A stretch of 38,492 nt of DNA, from IMG/VR virus record IMGVR_UViG_3300046097_000119, positions 1 to 38,492 of that record; one strand, written 5' to 3'. This stretch comes from a virus. Position numbers and translations under genes: made by a program. Positions within the stretch are counted from its first letter, which is position 1. Every line of letters starts with the position of its first letter. The notes beneath the pieces are model-generated. The model was not told where the DNA came from, ran no database searches, and was given only the letters and a program-made list of their open reading frames with translations. Below, piece after piece: positions 32,265 to 38,384 of this stretch.

Positions 32265-32567
32265 ATGGAATTCATCACACAACCATTGCTTGAACTACTC
32301 AATTTCGATCCAGTGCTTATCGGTATTTTTGCAGCTCTTTCAATGCTGTACGTACAAGCGCTAAAACCAGTCTGGTCCGTAGCTAGAGATTATCCGCAGC
32401 TACTTAATATTGCTTTTACTTTTCTTTTTGCAATGCTAATCGTATTTAACTTCACAGCAGTTCTTCAGGTGTTTGTCTTGACATACATGATGATGATTGG
32501 TGCAAGTGGTATTTACGCTAGTGCTAAGAACGCTAAAGAACCTGATGATCTTAGTGGATTATCGTAA
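32265..32567 (+). CDS. Second holin-like membrane protein
   Basis: A 100-aa protein with hydrophobic helices near 18-34 (LIGIFAALSMLYVQALK), 48-66 (IAFTFLFAMLIVFNFTAVL) and 68-85 (VFVLTYMMMIGASGIYA) and a short acidic, Ser/Leu tail. Size, topology and position in the lysis cassette fit a holin or antiholin. It is 5 nt after the amidase. No named family was recognised. Confidence 0.65.
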   Translation: MEFITQPLLELLNFDPVLIGIFAALSMLYVQALKPVWSVARDYPQLLNIAFTFLFAMLIVFNFTAVLQVFVLTYMMMIGASGIYASAKNAKEPDDLSGLS

Positions 32568-32591
32568 TAACCTTTATTTAAGCCACATAAT

Positions 32592-32627
32592 AATCGACTA
32601 AAACTAATCGATTTTAGTCGATTTTTT
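32592..32627 (+). terminator. Rho-independent terminator of fibre/lysis unit
   Basis: A perfect 12-bp stem AATCGACTAAAA / TTTTAGTCGATT with an 8-nt loop is followed by TTTT. The stem arms are AT-rich at the loop end. It lies 25 nt after the second holin gene. Confidence 0.8.
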
Positions 32628-32644
32628 GTGTGTATAACTTTAAT

Positions 32645-32708
32645 AACCTTAGCTATGCTTTTATGATACAATATAAGGAGTGGCAGGGATAGATCCCACT
32701 ATGCCACT
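32645..32708 (+). promoter_or_regulatory. Promoter and structured leader of the SLT muramidase
   Basis: ACCTTAGCTATGCT (32646-32659), the same 14-mer as in the SSB promoter, precedes an extended -10 TG-A-TACAAT (32664-32672). The transcript would start near 32679, at a hairpin AGTGGCA/TGCCACT (32679-32685, 32702-32708) with an inner GGGAT/ATCCC stem. The remaining leader to the ATG at 32839 is about 130 nt with no clear ORF. Such a structured leader is exceptional in this mostly leaderless genome and suggests post-transcriptional control of lysis. Confidence 0.6.
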
Positions 32709-32838
32709 TTAACAATTAAGACCAATACATATAAAACGCAACAAACAAGGCAAATTTAGATCCACAAGAATTGCGGAAATAAAGCGCCAAATAACTTACC
32801 AAATTAAGCGAACTTGCTTTATCTTGGGAGGTGCGGCT

Positions 32839-33288
32839 ATGTTAGGAATTATTGGAGGTATACTCATTTACGGTACACAACATTGGTTACACACACCTGA
32901 AGCCATTCACACAGCTGAAGCGGCTATCCAGGCTACCAGTACCGCACCAGTGCCAGTATCTGAACCAAGAGTGGTTCGGATTGAGGTAGTGACTAACTGG
33001 ACTGAAGAACGCATTGCACAGGAAATCGATACTGTATTTCCTGATGCGCCAATCATGCATGACGTAATGCGTTGTGAAAGTGGTGGCAATAATGATGCTT
33101 ACAATCCTACAAACAACAGTCACGATAACGGATTGTTTCAAATCAGCGCAAAGTATCACGGTACGCGTATGCGTGCGCTAGGGCTGGATGTAGGTAATCC
33201 AGCCGATAATATCGCTTTTGCTCGTATGCTATATGACGAAAGTGGTCTTAGTCCGTGGTCTGCATCAAAGCATTGTTGGTCCAAATAA
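32839..33288 (+). CDS. Membrane-anchored SLT-type muramidase (lysozyme-like fold)
   Basis: A 149-aa protein with an N-terminal membrane or signal-anchor helix (MLGIIGGILIYGTQHWL), a Ser/Pro/Ala linker and a C-terminal lysozyme-like domain. VMRCESGGNNDAYNP (E80 catalytic), DNGLFQIS, NIAFARMLYDESG and PWSASKHCW are hallmarks of lytic transglycosylase or Rpf-like folds. C79 and C146 may form a disulphide, which fits action outside the membrane. The start is ATG 32839, with a strong Shine-Dalgarno GGGAGGT ending 6 nt upstream; a TTG within that motif is not a start. Role: lysis, or peptidoglycan opening during ejection. Confidence 0.82.
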   Translation: MLGIIGGILIYGTQHWLHTPEAIHTAEAAIQATSTAPVPVSEPRVVRIEVVTNWTEERIAQEIDTVFPDAPIMHDVMRCESGGNNDAYNPTNNSHDNGLFQISAKYHGTRMRALGLDVGNPADNIAFARMLYDESGLSPWSASKHCWSK

Positions 33289-33313
33289 AAAACACCCTAT
33301 TGGGTGTTTTTTA
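33287..33313. terminator. Bidirectional terminator at the convergence of the two arms
   Basis: The stem ACACCC / GGGTGT with a 4-nt loop is flanked by A6 on the left and T6 on the right, so it works for both strands. It overlaps the SLT stop codon on the plus strand and abuts the stop of the 45-aa gene on the minus strand. It marks the end of both transcription arms. Confidence 0.88.
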
Positions 33314-33451
33314 TTATTTCACTTCAGAATATATGTAGCCATCTTTTATAAAACCTTGATGGTATACAACTTCTTGTTCAGACTTTACGGTAAAAGTAGC
33401 TTTGTCACCATTAGGTGCGGTGCGCACATATTTCTTACCAATTTGAATCAT
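33314..33451 (-). CDS. 45-aa hypothetical protein with leaderless promoter
   Basis: A short leftward gene MIQIGKKYVRTAPNGDKATF ending DGYIYSEVK. Its -10 (TG-C-TATAAT, read leftward, 33466-33458) ends 6 nt before the ATG, so the mRNA is probably leaderless. It is basic and beta-rich (TFTVKSEQEVVYH). It is the last gene of the leftward arm and ends at the bidirectional terminator. Function unknown. Confidence 0.68.
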   Translation of the reverse strand: MIQIGKKYVRTAPNGDKATFTVKSEQEVVYHQGFIKDGYIYSEVK

Positions 33452-33457
33452 AAAAAT

Positions 33458-33466
33458 ATTATAGCA
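33458..33466 (-). promoter_or_regulatory. Extended -10 of the 45-aa gene
   Basis: TG-C-TATAAT on the minus strand starts within the T-run of the hairpin terminator of the upstream RNA and ends 6 nt before ATG 33451. Terminator and promoter are fused, separating the small RNA candidate from this gene. Confidence 0.65.
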
Positions 33467-33554
33467 AAAGGGGATGCACTTGGCATCCCCTTGCTAGTCT
33501 GTTCCTAGCAGTCAAGAACTGGATCACCTCGCTTTCATTGCCGGATCGCTCTCT
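33466..33554 (-). ncRNA. Candidate small RNA of about 89 nt
   Basis: On the minus strand a perfect TATAAT (33566-33561) follows the stop codon of the 67-aa gene. A weak -35 (TTGAAT, 15-bp spacing) lies upstream. The expected transcript from about 33554 has no start codon with a useful frame. It contains GCTAG/CTAGC and CAGT/ACTG hairpins and ends in a 10-bp stem AAGGGGATGC/GCATCCCCTT (33468-33492) followed by TTTT. Promoter, structure and terminator define a possible independent RNA; it could also be only a terminator plus spacer. No known RNA family is recognised. Confidence 0.45.
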
Positions 33555-33570
33555 AAGTTAATTATACACC

Positions 33571-33774
33571 TTATTTGAAGTATTCAAGATGATGTTCATC
33601 AAGAATGTTCATAAGGTAGTAACGGTGACCGTCACAAGCCTTAATCACTTCATGTGAATAGCGCTGCTCTTTTTCAATATTGCGCATCACTGTTTCAATT
33701 GTTACAAACATTGTAACCATGAAATAAGCCATGACTGCTATGATTGATAATAGTACTGCAATTGTTGTTTTCAT
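33571..33774 (-). CDS. Small membrane protein, 67 aa
   Basis: The ATG at 33774 gives MKTTIAVLLSIIAVMAYFMV, one long hydrophobic helix (about 4-28), followed by a charged tail (RNIEKEQRYSHEVIKACDGH, then HHLEYFK) that should lie in the cytoplasm. An upstream in-frame ATG at 33825 falls inside the neighbouring gene. It follows the 61-aa gene by 4 nt. It could be a signal-anchored regulator or lysis-related spanin-like protein, but no family is recognised. Confidence 0.65.
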   Translation of the reverse strand: MKTTIAVLLSIIAVMAYFMVTMFVTIETVMRNIEKEQRYSHEVIKACDGHRYYLMNILDEHHLEYFK

Positions 33775-33778
33775 AATG

Positions 33779-33964
33779 TTATTCTTTGGTTTTACGTGGC
33801 CGGCCACCCATCTTACCGTATTCACTCATTTTCTTAGGATCGTATGCGGTCTTGCGGAATTGCATCAAGAAACGACCAGCTTCAGCTTTTGAAGGTGTTA
33901 CTTCAGCGCCGCAGCCATCGCATTTGCACATCGGTTTTATCTTGACGGTTTTATTGTTACTCAT
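33779..33964 (-). CDS. 61-aa Cys-rich protein with AT-hook-like tail (leaderless)
   Basis: The ATG at 33964 (MSNNKTVKIKPMCKCDGCGA) is preferred because the -10 TATACT ends 6 nt before it, and a start 30 nt upstream would precede the transcript. CKCDGCG gives three of four possible zinc ligands. The C-terminus GGRPRKTKE resembles an AT-hook (GRP core), suggesting binding to AT-rich DNA minor groove. Function unknown; possibly a small regulator. Confidence 0.65.
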   Translation of the reverse strand: MSNNKTVKIKPMCKCDGCGAEVTPSKAEAGRFLMQFRKTAYDPKKMSEYGKMGGRPRKTKE

Positions 33965-33970
33965 GTGAAT

Positions 33971-33976
33971 AGTATA
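33971..33976 (-). promoter_or_regulatory. -10 box of the 61-aa gene (leaderless)
   Basis: On the minus strand TATACT ends 6 nt before ATG 33964, within AACCTAAGCTATACT, a variant of the motif shared with other promoters. TTGAAA upstream is too close (8 bp) to act as -35. Confidence 0.5.
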
Positions 33977-34005
33977 GCTTAGGTTTTCAACCAATTCTAA
34001 TAATT

Positions 34006-34620
34006 TTAGGCGGTTCTGTTGATAGGAACCTTGATCTTCTTGGCTACAACACCATCAACGGTGCCACCAGCCTTGAACACTTTTCTGATTGACACTTCAT
34101 CAACTGACAGAAATTGTTCAGGAATCTTGCGCAGATCCACAATGGTTATTTCATAATCCTCTTTGAATGAAATAGAACCTGAATCAGTCACCACTTTACG
34201 GTCCGGCGCTTCAACTTCAGCCATTTGCTTAGCGGCTGTTTCAATTTTCAGCTTACCTTTACCAATGCCAACACGACCAGCAATACGGATGCGTTCAGCT
34301 TCAGCTTCATCATCCTTGCGTGTCTGGTACGCACCAATTTCTTTTCGTAAATGCTTGTCAGCTTTTTCCAGTTCAGTTTCAACTGGCTTGTACTTCTTGC
34401 GAATTTCTAACAATACTGCATTAAGTGGCTTGGTTAGCTTTTCTTTGTCAGCCTTAATTTCCTTGCTGTGACTGGTAATTTTTGACAGTAATTCACTAGC
34501 AGTAGCCATGTCACGATCATCTTTGATAGTCATTTTCATAATTACATCAGATGTAGTACTGACTTTTTCTTGCATTACTGCAATTTGTTTTTCATCGATC
34601 TCGATTGGTGCTTTGGCCAT
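34006..34620 (-). CDS. Coiled-coil phage protein, recombination-module type, 204 aa
   Basis: The ATG at 34620 gives MAKAPIEIDEKQIAVMQEKV. A region with long heptad-rich helices (ELLSKITSHSKEIKADKEKL, KPLNAVLLEIRKKYKPVETE) is followed by a beta-rich C-terminus (SISFKEDYEITIVDLRKIPE). Proteins with the ADKEKLTKPLN..L.EI...Y pattern are common in phage replication and recombination modules. An in-frame ATG at 34659 is not used, because the transcript starts near 34641. Predicted to act in the cytoplasm; biochemical role unknown. Confidence 0.72.
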   Translation of the reverse strand: MAKAPIEIDEKQIAVMQEKVSTTSDVIMKMTIKDDRDMATASELLSKITSHSKEIKADKEKLTKPLNAVLLEIRKKYKPVETELEKADKHLRKEIGAYQTRKDDEAEAERIRIAGRVGIGKGKLKIETAAKQMAEVEAPDRKVVTDSGSISFKEDYEITIVDLRKIPEQFLSVDEVSIRKVFKAGGTVDGVVAKKIKVPINRTA

Positions 34621-34647
34621 AATTTTTAATTTTAACTGATACAACCT

Positions 34648-34676
34648 ATTATAAACCATAGCTAGGCTTTTTGCAA
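34648..34676 (-). promoter_or_regulatory. Sigma70-type promoter with shared spacer motif
   Basis: Read leftward, -35 TTGCAA (34676-34671), a 17-bp spacer and perfect -10 TATAAT (34653-34648) lie 27 nt before ATG 34620. The spacer starts AAAGCCTAGCTATG, exactly as in the promoter at 2421-2449. Confidence 0.82.
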
Positions 34677-34677
34677 G

Positions 34678-35001
34678 CTATTTAAGTAAGATATCCACAT
34701 CTTCAGGCTTCTTCACAACCAAGTATTTTCCACCATTTCGAATGCACCTTTTCTTAAAAAGTATCTGGTGTTCAGACATGCGGTCATTGCCGGCTTTTAT
34801 CTCAATACCTACAAACTGACCACGGATGATACAAATGATGTCTGGCACCCCCTTCATGCCGCTGTGTGAGCGATATGCACCATAACCACTGTTTAGCTTA
34901 GGATCAAATATCGGTAGATTGTTTTGCCGCCAGAAAAAGACACCGGCTTCAGTCAGTTTTTTTACTACTTTGGCGGTCAGCTTGTTGGCTGGTGTACTCA
35001 T
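34678..35001 (-). CDS. VRR-NUC / Holliday-junction-resolvase-type nuclease
   Basis: A 107-aa PD-(D/E)XK nuclease domain, with GVPDIICIIRGQFVGIEIKA (51-70) supplying D54, E67 and K69, and SEHQILFKK (Q79) the helix that follows. Size and motif order match the small VRR-NUC family of phages, which cut branched DNA. It could resolve replication or recombination intermediates before packaging. Its start overlaps the stop of the 189-aa gene (ATGA), so the pair is coupled. Confidence 0.85.
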   Translation of the reverse strand: MSTPANKLTAKVVKKLTEAGVFFWRQNNLPIFDPKLNSGYGAYRSHSGMKGVPDIICIIRGQFVGIEIKAGNDRMSEHQILFKKRCIRNGGKYLVVKKPEDVDILLK

Positions 35002-35564
35002 CGGTGTATTCGTTTCATCATGTGTAATGGAATGCCTTTAGCCGCGGCTTTATAGGCAAGCATTTCAGCTGGTCGTAAGAAAATCATAGACATATCTATT
35101 TCAGGAAATGGAATAGCTGATTCACTAACAGCTTCAAAGTCGATATTTGGTAGTCCAATATCAGCCGGACATATCCAAGTGCGATTGGTGTCAGATTTCG
35201 GTGTCAGGACCGCACATTCTCTATACCAAACATCGTTTTCTTTTTTTAAGCCGCTTAGAGGGCAAACTATGGCGTTGAAAAAAGGGCTTGTTTTAAGGGT
35301 TATTTTGACAAGGCACTGTTTTGCCGGCTTTTTCGGTACTGTTACTTTTGGAACAGCTTTATAGTAAATTTCTTCTTTTTTTGTACGTTGCGTTACCTTT
35401 TTATGCCGGTGAAGCTGTGCCATAGCTGCTTCAAAAATATCAAGGCTGATATCTTTTTCAACCGCAACTGCTTCAAGATCAGAATAGGAAATTTCATCCT
35501 TACTGTTTTTAATTCGTGTAAGAATCTTTTTTGCCAGCAAGTTTGAATCTGTTTTCCAATCCAT
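34998..35564 (-). CDS. Hypothetical protein, 188 aa, start codon in RNA hairpin
   Basis: The ATG at 35564 gives MDWKTDSNLLAKKILTRIKN. The N-terminal 70 residues look like a winged-helix fold (ISYSDLEAVAVEKDISLDIF, MAQLHRHKKVTQRT). The rest contains ITLKTSPFFNAIVCPLSGLK and ICPADIGLPNIDFE. An ATG 12 nt upstream is less likely. The start codon itself is part of the base of a long RNA hairpin (35562-35636), so translation may be structure-controlled. It is coupled to the VRR-NUC gene. No family recognised. Confidence 0.7.
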   Translation of the reverse strand: MDWKTDSNLLAKKILTRIKNSKDEISYSDLEAVAVEKDISLDIFEAAMAQLHRHKKVTQRTKKEEIYYKAVPKVTVPKKPAKQCLVKITLKTSPFFNAIVCPLSGLKKENDVWYRECAVLTPKSDTNRTWICPADIGLPNIDFEAVSESAIPFPEIDMSMIFLRPAEMLAYKAAAKGIPLHMMKRIHR

Positions 35565-35721
35565 AGTACGTAACAACCAATATCAGGCAAATGAGTTTTG
35601 TGACGAAACGAACTCCTTTGGTTGCTACGTACTATGTCCAATCCGTTGCACTGTCTATTTTGCGTTGATTCGCGTGGAGAACTCCCACCAATAGACAGTG
35701 CAACAGATTAGACTGTTGCAC
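35562..35721 (-). promoter_or_regulatory. Structured RNA leader with competing hairpins
   Basis: The whole gap between the SSB-like gene and the 188-aa gene is structured on the minus strand. Hairpin 1 has 18-nt arms at 35562-35579 and 35619-35636, with one G.U. Hairpin 2 has 23-nt arms at 35637-35659 and 35690-35712, with two G.U; its loop holds two smaller stems (GCG/CGC and GTGG/CCAC), giving a three-way junction. All three imperfect pairs are G.U on the transcribed strand and A.C on the other. A third pairing, GTGCAACAG with CTGTTGCAC (35698-35706, 35713-35721), excludes hairpin 2. Hairpin 1 includes the start codon. It resembles an attenuator or riboswitch-like switch. Confidence 0.75.
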
Positions 35722-35728
35722 GACTTAA

Positions 35729-36448
35729 TTAAAAGTCATCATCATCGCTACTCTTTTTTTCTTTTTTAGCTACTGCCTTTTTCTTTGGTGCCTCTTCTTC
35801 AGCTTCTTCTTCTTCAGCATCATCAGATGCATCAGCTGCTTTAATCAGACCAGCTTCAGTTAGGTAATCCATCAACCATTCACGGCGTTGTGCAAAAAAT
35901 GTTTTCCACTTTTCACTGTTGTACTTTTTCTTAGGATCTGGCATTGGAAATCCCTTGATTAGAACCTCCCATTCATCACCATCCTTGGTGGCAAATGCGT
36001 TTTCAACCTTTTCACCATCTTGCATGATTGTAAGACCACGAACCTTTTCACTCTTACCTTTTGGTGTAAATGAATATGGTGTGAAGTCCACTTCTTCATT
36101 AAGGTCAAGATTTGGTAACACTTCCATAAAGCGTTCACCGTAGTTACTTGAACAAGCGAGTGAAAGAATGAATTGGTTATCATCCTCATCTTCAAGTTCA
36201 ATATTGACATTAGTTCCGTAGTCACTTTCATTGAACTTTACATCCTTAATGGTAGCTACGATTCCAGGGTATGTCAGCTCATAGATGGTGTTACCATCCT
36301 TGTCTTCAACATCAACTACAGTTCCATCTTGTTCTTTTTTGGTGCGAACTTTAGCGCCTTCAGTATCTTCATCGACACGTTCGTGAAGCTTACCGTCTGC
36401 AAGAATTGTTAGATAACGCTTCTTGTCTGTATCTTTTTTTAATCCCAT
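35729..36448 (-). CDS. ssb: Single-stranded DNA-binding protein (OB-fold type)
   Basis: A 239-aa protein. Residues 55-165 form a beta-rich region compatible with an OB fold (GIVATIKDVKFNESDYGTNV, NQFILSLACSSNYGERF, KVRGLTIMQDGEKV). The last 40 residues are alternating acidic and lysine-rich, ending KKSSDDDDF. An acidic tail ending in Phe is the classic interaction peptide of SSB proteins. It coats ssDNA during phage replication and recruits partners. It has its own promoter (36508-36538), and the structured RNA starts just after its stop. Confidence 0.75.
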   Translation of the reverse strand: MGLKKDTDKKRYLTILADGKLHERVDEDTEGAKVRTKKEQDGTVVDVEDKDGNTIYELTYPGIVATIKDVKFNESDYGTNVNIELEDEDDNQFILSLACSSNYGERFMEVLPNLDLNEEVDFTPYSFTPKGKSEKVRGLTIMQDGEKVENAFATKDGDEWEVLIKGFPMPDPKKKYNSEKWKTFFAQRREWLMDYLTEAGLIKAADASDDAEEEEAEEEAPKKKAVAKKEKKSSDDDDF

Positions 36449-36507
36449 ATTGTTATGCCTAATGGCCTAATTAGTTTGATTTATATCAGTCTAAGCGCCG
36501 ATATAAG

Positions 36508-36538
36508 ATAATAATAGCATAGCTAAGGTAACGTGCAA
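36508..36538 (-). promoter_or_regulatory. Promoter of the SSB gene with shared motif
   Basis: Read leftward, -35 TTGCAC (36538-36533), then ACCTTAGCTATGCT in the spacer and -10 TATTAT (36513-36508) at 19-bp spacing. The 14-mer is identical to that at 32646-32659. About 60 nt lie between the -10 and the ATG. A DnaA-box match TGTGGATAA (36551-36559) lies just upstream. Confidence 0.62.
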
Positions 36539-36575
36539 GGGGATAAACCATGTGGATAAAAAAGCTTTCTGGGGA

Positions 36576-37352
36576 CTACACGTATTTACTAGCAATCAAA
36601 ACCATGGTGCGCATAAGCTTTTCTCCTTCAAGTGTATGCTTGTGCCATTCACCATCCCAATTGAAGATATCAATACCTTGCACGGTCCAGCCTGATAACT
36701 GCATTAGGTAACCATAAAAACAAAGCTGTAGATAATACTTGGCCAGCTTATCACTACCAAGATAGCCAAATGGTGCTTTCAATTCTTTTTTCTGCACTAA
36801 AATATCGTAAGTAAATTTGTAGTCACGAATCCGGCAAATCTTCTTTTTTCGGTCCACAATAAAGAGATCATCTACCAGTCCACAAATACCACTTTTAACA
36901 GATGACACTAGCGCTTCTTGGTAGCATTCACCGTCTTGACGGATTTCTTCAATACCATTAATCAGCTGCTGAAGGAATGGATGATTTGGCAATGCTGCAT
37001 TATTCTCTTTATCAGCCACTAACTGGATTTCACCACCAAGTTCTTTGTAGGTGAAATAGTGTTCCATCACAGCGTGCATAGCTGTACCAAACATAGATGC
37101 TGCCTTACCGTTACTTTCCCACAACACTTGAATTTTTTCTTGTTCAATACCCCACTTTTTTGAACACGTTGCACTGATGCGTTCATTATCGAACTGATCT
37201 TCATAGTCTTTTACAAATGCTGTGGCTGATTTTAGCCGCTTACCTTTGTAAATATATGTGTGTTCAATTTCATCAAAGCGAATTTCAGCGCCTTCATTAA
37301 AGGATATGAGTAACTTGCCTGGCAAAACTGGTTCTTCTTTTTTAAGTCCCAT
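36576..37352 (-). CDS. PD-(D/E)XK nuclease (RecB/Cas4-like exonuclease)
   Basis: The ATG at 37352 gives MGLKKEEPVLPGKLLISFNE, 258 aa. A RecB-type nuclease core is visible: GTAMHAVMEHYF (near 86, helix and His), YQEALVSS, GICGLVDDLFIVDRKKKI (metal-binding D), RIRDYKF (D..K) and the C-terminal YYLQLCFYGYLMQLSG (QxxxY). These are the usual elements of phage PD-(D/E)XK exonucleases used in recombination or replication. An ATG 54 nt upstream overlaps the DnaQ-like gene and is not preferred. The start resembles that of ssb (both MGLKK). Confidence 0.8.
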   Translation of the reverse strand: MGLKKEEPVLPGKLLISFNEGAEIRFDEIEHTYIYKGKRLKSATAFVKDYEDQFDNERISATCSKKWGIEQEKIQVLWESNGKAASMFGTAMHAVMEHYFTYKELGGEIQLVADKENNAALPNHPFLQQLINGIEEIRQDGECYQEALVSSVKSGICGLVDDLFIVDRKKKICRIRDYKFTYDILVQKKELKAPFGYLGSDKLAKYYLQLCFYGYLMQLSGWTVQGIDIFNWDGEWHKHTLEGEKLMRTMVLIASKYV

Positions 37353-37353
37353 A

Positions 37354-37884
37354 TTAATGTTTACCGTAAACAATTCGATTAAAGATAGCAGCATTACACT
37401 TAGCACCAGTTAGTGCATTGTGCGGATTTGGTTCCGCACCAAGATGGAAATACTTCAAACAAGCATTTAAGCTAAGTACTGTTGGCACTTGCCAGTTTAC
37501 TTTGAGCATTTCAACTTGAACAATAGCGTGAATGTCGATAGTGCGAAAACTAAGCGGATTTTTAGCACCAGCTCGATCAGCTGCTGCTGCAATAAAGTCA
37601 CGGTCAAAAGATGCGTTTTGAGCAATCATCATTGGATGTTGGCGCAACCAGTCAAAAAACTTGATAACCATTAGTGCTTCAGTCAGCTTGCTTTCATCGT
37701 AAATGTTTTCTTTAGTAAATCCGTTTATTTTCAGTGCAGTTTCGCTAATATAAGCACCTTCCCAAGCTTGGCATTCTTCATAGAAAGTATCGCCGGTTTC
37801 AATATCAACAGCACCAATGGATAACAGTGATGATTCTTTTGGGTCTAGACCACTGGTTTCAACGTCAATTGCGTAGTAGTTCAT
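37354..37884 (-). CDS. DnaQ-like DEDDh 3'-5' exonuclease, last Asp replaced
   Basis: A 176-aa protein with an RNase H-type exonuclease fold. ExoI is AIDVETSG (D7, E9), ExoII is IAQNASFDRDFI (D94), and ExoIII is NPHNALTGAKC (H155). The family normally has H-x4-D in ExoIII; here the residue five after H155 is Gly (G160), so one metal-binding Asp is missing. The enzyme may be weak, use another acidic residue, or be non-catalytic. It would otherwise proofread or degrade DNA or RNA. It is 1-2 nt from the next gene in the operon. Confidence 0.82.
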   Translation of the reverse strand: MNYYAIDVETSGLDPKESSLLSIGAVDIETGDTFYEECQAWEGAYISETALKINGFTKENIYDESKLTEALMVIKFFDWLRQHPMMIAQNASFDRDFIAAAADRAGAKNPLSFRTIDIHAIVQVEMLKVNWQVPTVLSLNACLKYFHLGAEPNPHNALTGAKCNAAIFNRIVYGKH

Positions 37885-37885
37885 T

Positions 37886-38038
37886 TTATTTTACAGATTT
37901 AATTTTGATGGATAAGTTTTTCACAATCGCTGGACAGTTGTAACACTTGTTATACCAAGGATCAGCAGTTGGTCCAAAATGATGTGCGCCTTTTTTGCAT
38001 TTAGCGTATGATTCTTTTTCAGTCTTTTCTTTTTTCAT
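37886..38038 (-). CDS. 50-aa zinc-binding-type protein
   Basis: A short gene MKKEKTEKESYAKCKKGAHH with C14, H19-H20 and a later CYNC (32-35), a possible CxxxxHH...CxxC zinc site. It is lysine-rich at both ends. It overlaps the end of the 121-aa gene by 20 nt and its stop lies one base before the DnaQ-like start. Another of the small zinc-type proteins of the leftward arm; function unknown. Confidence 0.65.
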   Translation of the reverse strand: MKKEKTEKESYAKCKKGAHHFGPTADPWYNKCYNCPAIVKNLSIKIKSVK

Positions 38039-38384
38039 ACAATTCAAGCGCCTTATTTAATCCACCGTAGTGAGCTAATAATTTCTGGCCAGCATCACAT
38101 GGTTCATCATGGTCAACTTGCCTAAACAGTTCATTCCAGCGTTCAACGCGCCGGCCACGGACCGTTACGTGAGTGTCATTTGGTCCTGGGTGGTCAGCGT
38201 GCAAATCAATGTATTCAGTACCATTTTCATAGTGAATAATTGCGTGCATTCTGACTGGTGAATTAGCATCTTTTCTACCAGTCCGTTCCATAATCCAGCC
38301 GCGATTGGCTGAAACACCGTCAAAGCCTAGTGTAGTTAGGATTTCTTTAGCTGTTTTGTTTTTACATCGGTAGCCGCGCATCAT
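38019..38384 (-). CDS. Hypothetical phage protein, 121 aa (complete copy)
   Basis: A 121-aa charged protein (MMRGYRCKNKTAKEILTTLG) with a predicted beta-rich middle (IHYENGTEYIDLHADHPGPN, HVTVRGRRVERWNELF) and a helical end. The ATG lies in an ATGA overlap with the zinc-ribbon gene that continues past the right edge. The window start carries the 5' part of a second copy with four silent changes, because of the terminal redundancy. No family recognised. Confidence 0.75.
   Translation of the reverse strand: MMRGYRCKNKTAKEILTTLGFDGVSANRGWIMERTGRKDANSPVRMHAIIHYENGTEYIDLHADHPGPNDTHVTVRGRRVERWNELFRQVDHDEPCDAGQKLLAHYGGLNKALELYEKRKD

Noticed and set aside
35562-35721. Hammerhead or other self-cleaving ribozyme, or a transposon with inverted repeats
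   Set aside because: No CTGANGA and GAAA core in the right order was found on either strand. There is no transposase or target duplication, and the G.U pattern fits a sense-strand RNA leader better.
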